Source of the DNA: F1-20-MAGs016 sp046086245
GTDB taxonomy: Bacteria > Planctomycetota > Planctomycetia > Pirellulales > UBA1268
Reading direction: 5' to 3'
Assembly (NCBI GenBank): GCA_046086245.1
Contig: JBJSXB010000236.1
Location: 1-11,339 of the forward strand
DNA: 11,339 nt
A program made the position numbers and the translations under genes. The notes under the pieces were generated by a model. That model was not told the origin of the DNA. It saw only the letters and a list, made by a program, of their open reading frames with translations, and did no database searches. Positions 5,936-11,339 of the stretch are shown piece by piece. Numbering within the stretch: the first letter of the stretch is position 1; each line of letters opens with the position of its first letter.

Positions 5936-7456
5936 ATGGTGGCGATGCGGCGCATGGGATGGGGCGGGGCGCGTCTGGCGTGCCACGCCGTCGTCACGAC
6001 GCTGCTGTCGCTGGCCCGCGTCGCGGCCGCCGACACCCGGCCCAACGTGCTGCTGATCGCGATCGACGACCTGCGGCCGGCGCTCGGCTGCTACGGCGAC
6101 CCGCTGGCCAAGACGCCGCATATCGACCGGCTCGCCGCCGGCGGGCGGCGGTTCGAGGCGGCGTACTGCCAACAGGCGGTGTGCGGTCCGTCGCGCGCGG
6201 CATTGCTTACCGGCCGCCTGCCCGACAACACCCGGGTGTGGCACAACCGCCACCGCTTCCGCGACCTCCATCCGCACCTGGTGACGCTGCCGCAGGCGTT
6301 CAAGAACGCCGGCTACGACACGCGCGGCCTCGGCAAGGTGTTCAGCGGCGATGCCCGTGAGGACGATCCGGAGTCGTGGTCGGTGCCGGCGGTCCTGCGC
6401 GCGAAAGGATGGCGGTCCTACGCCGGCGACCCCGGCAAGGACGGAGGCAAGGGGGTGCCGACCGAGTCGGCCGACGTCGACGACGAAGGCTACCCGGACG
6501 GCAAGCTCGCCAGCCTGGCGATCGCCATGCTCGAGGAACCGCGCGAGCGGCCGTGGTTCCTCGCCGTCGGCTTCTTCAAGCCGCACCTTCCGTTCAACGC
6601 CCCGAAACGCTACTGGGATCTCCACGACCCGGCCGCCTTCGGCGACGCCGACCCCACCCCGACCGCCGGCGCACCGCCGTGCGCCCTTCCCGACCATCAA
6701 GAATTGCGCGGCTACGCCGGCATGCCCGGCGACGAGCGCGTCCCCGACGCGACGGCCCGCCGGCTCCGGCACGGGTACTACGCCTGCGTGAGCTACGTCG
6801 ACGCCCAGGTGGGGCGGCTGTTGGGGGCGCTGGAGCGGCTCGGGTTGGCGGACAAGACGATCGTCGTCCTGTGGGGAGACCATGGCTATTCGCTCGGTGA
6901 AGCCGACCACTGGTGCAAGGCGACGAACTTCGAACGCGACACGCGCGTGCCGCTGGTGATCCGTCTCCCGCGCATGCCGCAGGCGGGCGTGCCGACCGCG
7001 GCACTGGTGGAATACGTCGACCTCTATCCGACGCTCCTCGACCTGGCGGGGCTCGAACCGGCGGGCACGCTCGACGGCCATAGCCTCGTGCCGATCCTCA
7101 CCGATCCCGCCGTGCCGGGGCGCGCGTTCGCCTGGAGCCAGTTCTCCCGTCCGTGGAAGCCGCAGGACCCCGAGGTGACCGGCTACTCGCTGCGCGGCGC
7201 GACCCACCGCTACACGCGTTGGATCGAGCGCGGCACCGGGCGGATCCTCGCCGAGGAACTGTACGACTACGGCGGGCTCGGCGGCGGGTTGAATGTCGAG
7301 CGCACCAACGTCGCGACCGACCCACGGCAGGCCGACCAGCTCGCGCAGTACCGTGCCGCCCTCGACGCCGAGTTCGTCGCCCGGATCGATCCGGAAATCG
7401 CGGCGATGGCACGGCCCGGTCCGCGTGGCCGCGGCGCCGGGGGTGACCATGAGTGA
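5936..7456 (+). CDS. Secreted sulfatase, iduronate-2-sulfatase type
   Basis: This 506-residue sulfatase resembles iduronate-2-sulfatase and its bacterial relatives, which remove 2-O-sulfate from uronic acids or related sugars. A signal peptide covers about residues 10-32 (ACHAVVTTLLSLARVAAAD). Seen in order: D44-D45 in LLIAIDDLRPA; the formylglycine site C83 in VCGPSRAALLTG; RLPDNTRVW and the GLGKVF lysine (K134), typical of this subgroup; FFKPHLPFNAPKRYW, the subgroup hallmark replacing GKWH-type sequence elsewhere; and D315-H316 in WGDHGYSLGE. Length is normal and all metal and catalytic positions are intact. The ATG at 5936 is preferred on ribosome-site spacing; 5930 (ATGA overlap with the previous stop) and 5945 are alternatives. 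The last 8 bases overlap the sialidase start. Substrate specificity cannot be read from sequence alone; ulvan-, glycosaminoglycan- or mucin-like polymers are all possible. Confidence 0.94.
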   Translation: MVAMRRMGWGGARLACHAVVTTLLSLARVAAADTRPNVLLIAIDDLRPALGCYGDPLAKTPHIDRLAAGGRRFEAAYCQQAVCGPSRAALLTGRLPDNTRVWHNRHRFRDLHPHLVTLPQAFKNAGYDTRGLGKVFSGDAREDDPESWSVPAVLRAKGWRSYAGDPGKDGGKGVPTESADVDDEGYPDGKLASLAIAMLEEPRERPWFLAVGFFKPHLPFNAPKRYWDLHDPAAFGDADPTPTAGAPPCALPDHQELRGYAGMPGDERVPDATARRLRHGYYACVSYVDAQVGRLLGALERLGLADKTIVVLWGDHGYSLGEADHWCKATNFERDTRVPLVIRLPRMPQAGVPTAALVEYVDLYPTLLDLAGLEPAGTLDGHSLVPILTDPAVPGRAFAWSQFSRPWKPQDPEVTGYSLRGATHRYTRWIERGTGRILAEELYDYGGLGGGLNVERTNVATDPRQADQLAQYRAALDAEFVARIDPEIAAMARPGPRGRGAGGDHE

Positions 7457-8918
7457 CGGTGCCGCGCTCCACCGGCGGCGGTGGCGTTGCTCCGGCGCCT
7501 TGGCGGCGCTGGGCCTGACAGCGCTGGCGGCGGCGCGGGGGGCGCCGGCCGACGGCGGATCCGGGCCGGACGAGCCCGTGATCCTCTTCCGGCAGGGGGA
7601 CGGCGGTTTCCATACCTACCGCATCCCGGGCGTGGTGGTGACGGCACGTGGCACGGTGCTCGCGTGGTGCGAAGCGCGGCGTTTCACCGCCGCCGACCGC
7701 GGCGAGATCGAGATCCACCTCCGCCGCAGCACCGACGGCGGGCGCCGCTGGGAGCCGGCCCGGCACGTGGCGCACCTCGGCCCCCGGCTCGCGCGCAATC
7801 CGCACATGCCGGCGGCGAAACGGGGCAAGCCCCTGGGGGGCCCCGACGAGCAGACGGTCGACAACGCCGTCGCGATCGCCACGCGCGCCGGTCGTGTGCA
7901 TCTGCTGTACTGCGTCGAGTACATGCGCTGCTTCCATGTCACCAGCGACGACGACGGCCTCACCTGGTCGGCCCCGGTCGAGATCACCGCCGCGGCGGAC
8001 GGCCACCGCGGGCGGATCGATTGGCAGGCGGTCGCCTTCGGCCCCGGCCACGGCATCGAACTGCCCGGTGGCCGACTGGTGGCGCCGCTGTGGATGGCCG
8101 ACTACCGCGGCGACCTGGCGCCGCGACCGTTGCACCATGGCTGCGGCGTCGTGTACAGCGACGACGGCGGAGCCACCTGGCGGGCGGGCGACCTGGCATT
8201 GCCGCGTGCCGGTGAAGCGTCCATCGCGCCGCTGTCGGACGGCCGCGTACTCCTCACCGCACGCAACGCCGACCCGCGCAACCGGCGGCTGGCGGCAGTG
8301 AGCGCCGACGGGGCGACCGGCTGGTCGGAGCCGTGGTTCATCGACGACCTGCCGGAGTGGGGGTGCATGGCAGGGATGGTGTCGCATCCGGGCACGCCGG
8401 CCGGCCCCGTGCTCCTCCACTGTGCGCCTGACACCGATTCGCGCGCCCATGCTGCACGGCGCGACCTGACCGTGTGGGCGAGCCGCGACGATGGGGCAAC
8501 CTGGCCGGTGAAACGCCTCCTCCGCGCCGGCCCGGCGGCCTACGGCGACCTGGCGGTGCTCGATGACGGCCGGGTGATATGCGTCTATGAGAGCGGCTTG
8601 CCGGGGGTTGACGCGGGAAACGGCACCCGCCGCCCCTGGGCCTACGCCTGCATCGCCGCGGCGACGTTCGACCTGGAGTGGATCGTCGGCACCATACCGG
8701 CGGACGCCGACGCGCGGCACAACACGCTCGGCGTCGAGCTCCCCTGGACGACCGGCACGCCCGACCACGGCGGCACGACCTGGATCACGGGCTCGATGTC
8801 GACTCCGATCGGTGTCGGCATCGATGATCAGGGGAGTCTTTTCGGCTTTAACGATGGCTCGAACCTCGTGGTCGAGTTCGACTTCAGTCGCCGATCGTGC
8901 GCGAGGCATCGGAGGTAA
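7449..8918 (+). CDS. Secreted exo-alpha-sialidase (GH33-like neuraminidase)
   Basis: This 489-residue protein is predicted to release terminal sialic acid or a related nonulosonic acid from glycans. A positively charged start and hydrophobic core (residues 9-32) form an export signal. The six-bladed sialidase fold is indicated by YRIP with R58, the family triad arginine; EARRFTAAD with D83 as likely acid/base; and Asp boxes at residues 94-101 (STDGGRRW), 166-173, 237-244 and 345-352, plus a degenerate one at 285-292. The block FGPGHGIELPGGRLVAPLW is typical of GH33. E256 and R272 lie in EASIAPLSDGRVLLTARN, and Y365 in YGDLAVLDDGR is the likely nucleophile, followed by YESG. R338 may supply the third arginine. 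The ATG at 7449 overlaps the upstream stop by 8 bases, with GGGGGTG just upstream, indicating coupling to the sulfatases. Confidence 0.93.
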   Translation: MSDGAALHRRRWRCSGALAALGLTALAAARGAPADGGSGPDEPVILFRQGDGGFHTYRIPGVVVTARGTVLAWCEARRFTAADRGEIEIHLRRSTDGGRRWEPARHVAHLGPRLARNPHMPAAKRGKPLGGPDEQTVDNAVAIATRAGRVHLLYCVEYMRCFHVTSDDDGLTWSAPVEITAAADGHRGRIDWQAVAFGPGHGIELPGGRLVAPLWMADYRGDLAPRPLHHGCGVVYSDDGGATWRAGDLALPRAGEASIAPLSDGRVLLTARNADPRNRRLAAVSADGATGWSEPWFIDDLPEWGCMAGMVSHPGTPAGPVLLHCAPDTDSRAHAARRDLTVWASRDDGATWPVKRLLRAGPAAYGDLAVLDDGRVICVYESGLPGVDAGNGTRRPWAYACIAAATFDLEWIVGTIPADADARHNTLGVELPWTTGTPDHGGTTWITGSMSTPIGVGIDDQGSLFGFNDGSNLVVEFDFSRRSCARHRR

Positions 8919-8923
8919 AGCCG

Positions 8924-8941
8924 CCGGCCCACCGTGGCCGG
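8924..8941 (+). terminator. GC hairpin 6 bp after the sialidase stop, possible terminator
   Basis: CCGGCC (8924-8929) pairs with GGCCGG (8936-8941) around a 6-nt loop, starting five bases after the TAA. The position suits the 3' end of the sulfatase-sialidase operon. There is no T-run after the stem, so a factor-dependent or purely stabilising role is as likely as intrinsic termination. Confidence 0.3.
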
Positions 8942-9158
8942 ACGCAACGCGACGAGGAGCGGCGCCGCCCCGGCCCAGGCATGGTGCAGCCGCTCCACCG
9001 GCGCCTCCCGCATCCCCGTCGCGATCGGCCGGCGCCCGACTCCGGCGCCCGCCGCTCACGACACCTCCCCTCGCAGCCATGCCACCGCCCCCGGTCCGGC
9101 CCCGCGAACGGCCCGCGGCAGGGCACGCGTGCGCCGTGCGACCGCGTGGCGACGGGCG

Positions 9159-9187
9159 TTGACCCGGGCACCGGCCTCGTCGACGAT
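9159..9187 (+). promoter_or_regulatory. Candidate promoter placing transcription start at the ATPase ATG
   Basis: TTGACC (9159-9164) matches the -35 consensus at five of six bases. At a 17-bp spacing lies GACGAT (9182-9187), a poor -10 that ends six bases before the ATG at 9194. Transcription would then begin at the start codon, consistent with the lack of a Shine-Dalgarno sequence. Confidence 0.25.
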
Positions 9188-9193
9188 GCCGCC

Positions 9194-10966
9194 ATGAAGA
9201 GCGCCTTGCATACCACCACCGGCACGCTGCGGATCGGCGACCAGAGGAATGCGATCACGATCATCGCCCATTCGCAGACCCATCCCCTCAAGGCGATCTG
9301 CGAGCTGACGGAGAACGCGATCGACGCCGGAGCGGCGCGGATCCGGATCGTGCGCCCCCGGGCGCAGGGGCGGATGTTCCTCGAGGTCGAGGAAGATGGC
9401 CGCGGCGTCGCCCCGGGCCCCTACGACACGCCCGACTTCGAGCGGATCGCTCTGCACTTGTGCGCCTCGATGAAGCGCCACCTCGACACCCCGCAGCGCC
9501 GCGGCGTGCACGGCGAGTTCGGCATCGGATTGTTGAGTTTCTGGAGCCTCGGCGAGGAGCTGCGGATGACCTCCGCCGGCGGCACCGGCCGGCCGCGCGA
9601 GCTGCAGCTTTCGCGCGGCAAGCGACAGTACACGATCCGCCCCGTGCGCGGCCGGCTGGCGCCACCCGGCACACGCGTGGTCGTCGGCCCGCTGCTGGAA
9701 GCGACAAAAAACCTCGTCACCGGCGAGAAGATCGCGCGCTACCTTTCGGCCGAGCTGCGTGACCGGATCCGCTCGACCGGGGCGGCGATCGACGTGAGCG
9801 ATACCGTCGCCCGGCGCGAGATCCGCGTTGTGCCGCGCGAGTTCGACGGCGAGCGGCTCGAGATCCCGCGCCGCTATTCCACACCGCTCGGCGACGTGGC
9901 GGTGGAGCTTTACCTACGCGGTGACGACGCCACCGGCCAGGGAGGCGTGGCGGTCTGCAAGGACGGCACTCGGGTGCTGGCCGACATCCGCGAGCTGCTC
10001 CCCTTCCAGCATGCCCCGTGGACCGACCGGCGGCTCGAGGGGCTCGTCGACTTCGAAGCGCTGGCGCTCGCCCCCGGGACGCGCTCGGGCATCGTGCCCG
10101 ACGACGCGTTCGACCTGCTGGTGGCCGTCGCCCCGGCGATCGAGGCCGACGTCGCCGGCGCCGTCGCCGAGCGGGAGCAGGCGGAGGCCGAGCGGGCCAG
10201 CCGGCAGCTCCTCAAGCAGGTCCACAAGGCGTTCGCCTCGGCGCTCGCCGACTTGCCCCAGGAGGATTACCTGTTCTTCGACATCCCCAAGTCCGAGCCG
10301 GCGCTGCAGGAGCGCGGCGGCGCGGGGCAAGCGCGCAGCGGGCGCGAGAAACCGGCAGCGGCGGCACCGGCAGCGAAACTGCCAACGCTGTTTGCCGCGG
10401 AGCCGGGGCCGCTGGCGGTGCTGCGCGTCACGCCGCGTCATCCCCGCCGCCCTCCTGGCGGGTCGTGCCTGCTCACGGCCGTGGCCACCGATGCCGCGGG
10501 AATCGAGCTGCGCGGCGTGGCGATCGGCTGGCAGATCGTCGCCGGCACGGCGGAGCTCGCCGCCGACGGGCCGGCGTGCAGGGTCGCCTCGGGAGTCGAG
10601 GGGATCGTCTCGGTCGAGGCGACGGCACGCCAGAGGGAGAGCGCCGCGAGCGACCGCGTCGCGGTGAAGTTCCTCGTCGATGCCGATCCGGGGGCCGCCG
10701 GCGGCCGCGGTCTCCCCGGCTACCGGCTCGAGCCGGGGCATGGCCAGCCGTGGCGCTCGCGCTACGACGCACCCGCCAACGAGATCGTGATCAACTCCGC
10801 CCACCGCGACTTCCTCTCCAGCCGCTCATCGCCGGCGAAGCACCGCCGCTACGTCGGCAAGCTGTATGCCAAGGAGGTCGTGCTCACCAACTTCCCCCAC
10901 GAGTCTCCCGCCGCGGTGATGGAGCGGCTCATCGAAATCACGCTCCGCACCGAAGACGCCCTGTGA
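9194..10966 (+). CDS. GHKL (Bergerat-fold) ATPase with Ig-like region and conserved-looking C-terminal block
   Basis: This 590-residue protein has no signal peptide and is probably cytoplasmic. Residues 20-120 carry the GHKL ATP site in MutL/Hsp90/MORC style. The N box is CELTENAIDAGA, with E37 as likely general base and N41 as Mg ligand. The G1 box is EEDGRGV (D68, G69, G71), and the G2 lid is GVHGEFGIGLLSFW (104-117). Residues about 130-320 look like a transducer domain of the ribosomal S5 type, followed by a charged helix (about 323-355, coiled-coil-like) and an Ala/Gly-rich linker (about 375-397). Residues 405-496 read like a bacterial Ig-like strand pattern. Residues 506-590 form a separate block with VINSAHRDF (532-540) and a final helix LIEITLRTEDAL. 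The ATG at 9194 lacks a ribosome site; the frame stays open upstream without recognisable sequence. Its partners and role (DNA transactions, chaperone or defence) are unknown. Confidence 0.82.
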   Translation: MKSALHTTTGTLRIGDQRNAITIIAHSQTHPLKAICELTENAIDAGAARIRIVRPRAQGRMFLEVEEDGRGVAPGPYDTPDFERIALHLCASMKRHLDTPQRRGVHGEFGIGLLSFWSLGEELRMTSAGGTGRPRELQLSRGKRQYTIRPVRGRLAPPGTRVVVGPLLEATKNLVTGEKIARYLSAELRDRIRSTGAAIDVSDTVARREIRVVPREFDGERLEIPRRYSTPLGDVAVELYLRGDDATGQGGVAVCKDGTRVLADIRELLPFQHAPWTDRRLEGLVDFEALALAPGTRSGIVPDDAFDLLVAVAPAIEADVAGAVAEREQAEAERASRQLLKQVHKAFASALADLPQEDYLFFDIPKSEPALQERGGAGQARSGREKPAAAAPAAKLPTLFAAEPGPLAVLRVTPRHPRRPPGGSCLLTAVATDAAGIELRGVAIGWQIVAGTAELAADGPACRVASGVEGIVSVEATARQRESAASDRVAVKFLVDADPGAAGGRGLPGYRLEPGHGQPWRSRYDAPANEIVINSAHRDFLSSRSSPAKHRRYVGKLYAKEVVLTNFPHESPAAVMERLIEITLRTEDAL

Positions 10967-11271
10967 CGGGGCGGAAACCGGCAGCGCATTCGAACCCCGG
11001 CCGACTCGCCGACGACGACAACCTCGCCCGACTGGCCGCGGCCGTCGGCGAGCTCGAGGCCGAGGTGATCGCGGTCGGGCCGTTCGAGAAGCGGCATCTC
11101 GAAGCCGGTCACGCGGTCCATTTCCGTCGTCATGCTCGCGGCGTCGAGGGCCCCGGATCGTGCCCCTGGGGGCGCCTGCTACAATGCAGGTACGTCAGGA
11201 GAGAGTCGCAAGACCGCCGAAGGCAGAACGCTCAGGCAAACGGACTGACGCACCACACTGTTGGAGAGTGA
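10963..11271 (+). CDS. Doubtful small ORF overlapping the ATPase stop
   Basis: A GTG at 10963 overlaps the ATPase TGA by four bases (GTGA), an arrangement common in coupled genes, and opens a 102-codon frame. Codons up to about 11120 have coding-like G/C third positions and encode a plausible amphipathic helix (LARLAAAVGELEAEV, about residues 22-36). From about 11150 the frame runs through a promoter and into the glycine riboswitch, stopping inside aptamer II, which a real gene would not be expected to do. It may be a decayed gene or a chance open frame. No family is recognised and no ribosome site is seen. Confidence 0.25.
   Translation: MTGRKPAAHSNPGRLADDDNLARLAAAVGELEAEVIAVGPFEKRHLEAGHAVHFRRHARGVEGPGSCPWGRLLQCRYVRRESQDRRRQNAQANGLTHHTVGE
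11177..11185 (+). promoter_or_regulatory. Extended -10 promoter for the glycine riboswitch transcript
   Basis: TGCTACAAT carries an extended -10 (TGn) followed by TACAAT, five of six bases of the consensus. Transcription would begin near 11191-11193, exactly where the first aptamer stem begins. No good -35 hexamer is seen, as is usual for extended -10 promoters. Confidence 0.65.
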
Positions 11272-11339
11272 CGCGGGCACCGGCCCGTGTCCACCGAAGG
11301 GGCAAGCCGCGGACGGGCGTCCGCGGTGAATCTCTCAGG
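11193..11339 (+). promoter_or_regulatory. Tandem glycine riboswitch (two aptamers, second truncated by window end)
   Basis: Aptamer I (11193-11250) is closed by CGTCAG/CTGACG and holds GGAGAG, a GTC-GCAA-GAC hairpin, CCGAAGG (11217-11223), CTCAGGCAAA and GGAC, all hallmarks of the class. A short linker leads to aptamer II, which has GGAGAG (11263-11268), an 8-bp stem ACGCGGGC/GCCCGTGT, CCGAAGG (11294-11300), a perfect CCGCGGAC/GTCCGCGG hairpin and CTCTCAGG at the last bases. Glycine binding to such elements usually turns on glycine cleavage genes (gcvT, gcvP and others) or, in some bacteria, controls glycine transporters. The regulated gene and the expression platform lie beyond the window, so on or off control cannot be judged. 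Confidence 0.95.

Larger units (their letters stand above)
8919..9193 (+). other. Spacer between sialidase and ATPase genes
   Basis: No convincing gene is seen in these 275 bases on either strand; the frames open here have no recognisable motif. The spacer contains the post-stop hairpin (8924-8941) and a -35-like TTGACC close to the ATPase start, each listed separately. Confidence 0.5.

Noticed and set aside
5858..7450. 530-codon open frame on the minus strand
   Set aside because: It is antisense to the whole iduronate-2-sulfatase-type gene and has no recognisable motif or start signal.
7098..9080. 660-codon open frame on the minus strand
   Set aside because: It lies antisense to the sialidase and the end of the second sulfatase, whose motifs are unmistakable. 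Its translation is Arg/Gly/Ala-rich with no domain. Long antisense frames are expected in very GC-rich coding DNA because stop codons are rare.
8828..9291. Short minus-strand frames (61 and 135 codons) in the sialidase-ATPase spacer
   Set aside because: They have no recognisable sequence or ribosome site and overlap the ends of both flanking genes.
9914..10804. 296-codon minus-strand frame inside the ATPase gene
   Set aside because: It is a compositional shadow of the ATPase coding strand; no motif or ribosome site was found.
1..11339. CRISPR arrays, tRNA or rRNA genes, insertion sequences
   Set aside because: I saw no regularly spaced repeats, tRNA-like cloverleaf with TTCGA-type loop context, rRNA segments, transposase motifs or terminal inverted repeats. 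The gene content and base composition look uniform across the window.

Overview
The window is very GC-rich DNA with a dense gene layout and third codon positions that are almost all G or C. Two formylglycine-type sulfatases, a secreted sialidase and a second BNR-repeat protein sit within about 7 kb. This, together with several starts lacking a clear Shine-Dalgarno sequence, suggests a Planctomycetota-like bacterium, perhaps of the Pirellulales type. That placement is inference from gene content only; Verrucomicrobiota or Lentisphaerota would be the main alternatives.

Layout. (1) 1-306 (+) is the C-terminal end of a Cys/Met-metabolism PLP enzyme of the cystathionine gamma-lyase type. (2) 323-1817 (-) holds a two-gene unit: a secreted YceI-family protein followed by an 8-10-span membrane protein of unknown function. 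It converges on the PLP gene. (3) 1958-3220 (-) encodes a secreted BNR/Asp-box protein of sialidase-like fold. It is divergent from a zinc alcohol dehydrogenase (3338-4378, +) across a 117-bp spacer. (4) Downstream of the dehydrogenase lie an arylsulfatase-A-type sulfatase (4440-5933), an iduronate-2-sulfatase-type sulfatase (5936-7456) and an exo-alpha-sialidase (7449-8918). The last three abut or overlap and are probably translationally coupled. (5) After a 275-bp spacer comes a 590-residue GHKL (Bergerat-fold) ATPase with an Ig-like region and a conserved-looking C-terminal block (9194-10966), and a doubtful small ORF overlapping its stop codon. (6) The window ends in a tandem glycine riboswitch (11193 onward, truncated in aptamer II) with an extended -10 promoter immediately upstream; the controlled gene lies outside the window.

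How the genes fit together. The sulfatases, sialidase and BNR protein all carry export signals. They look like part of a periplasmic or extracellular pathway that strips sulfate and terminal sialic acid (or similar sugars) from complex sulfated glycans; the dehydrogenase may oxidise a released sugar or alcohol. The YceI/membrane-protein pair is a separate envelope unit. The ATPase is not obviously linked to glycan degradation and is the least explained gene here. The riboswitch belongs to a separate downstream glycine-metabolism or glycine-transport unit.
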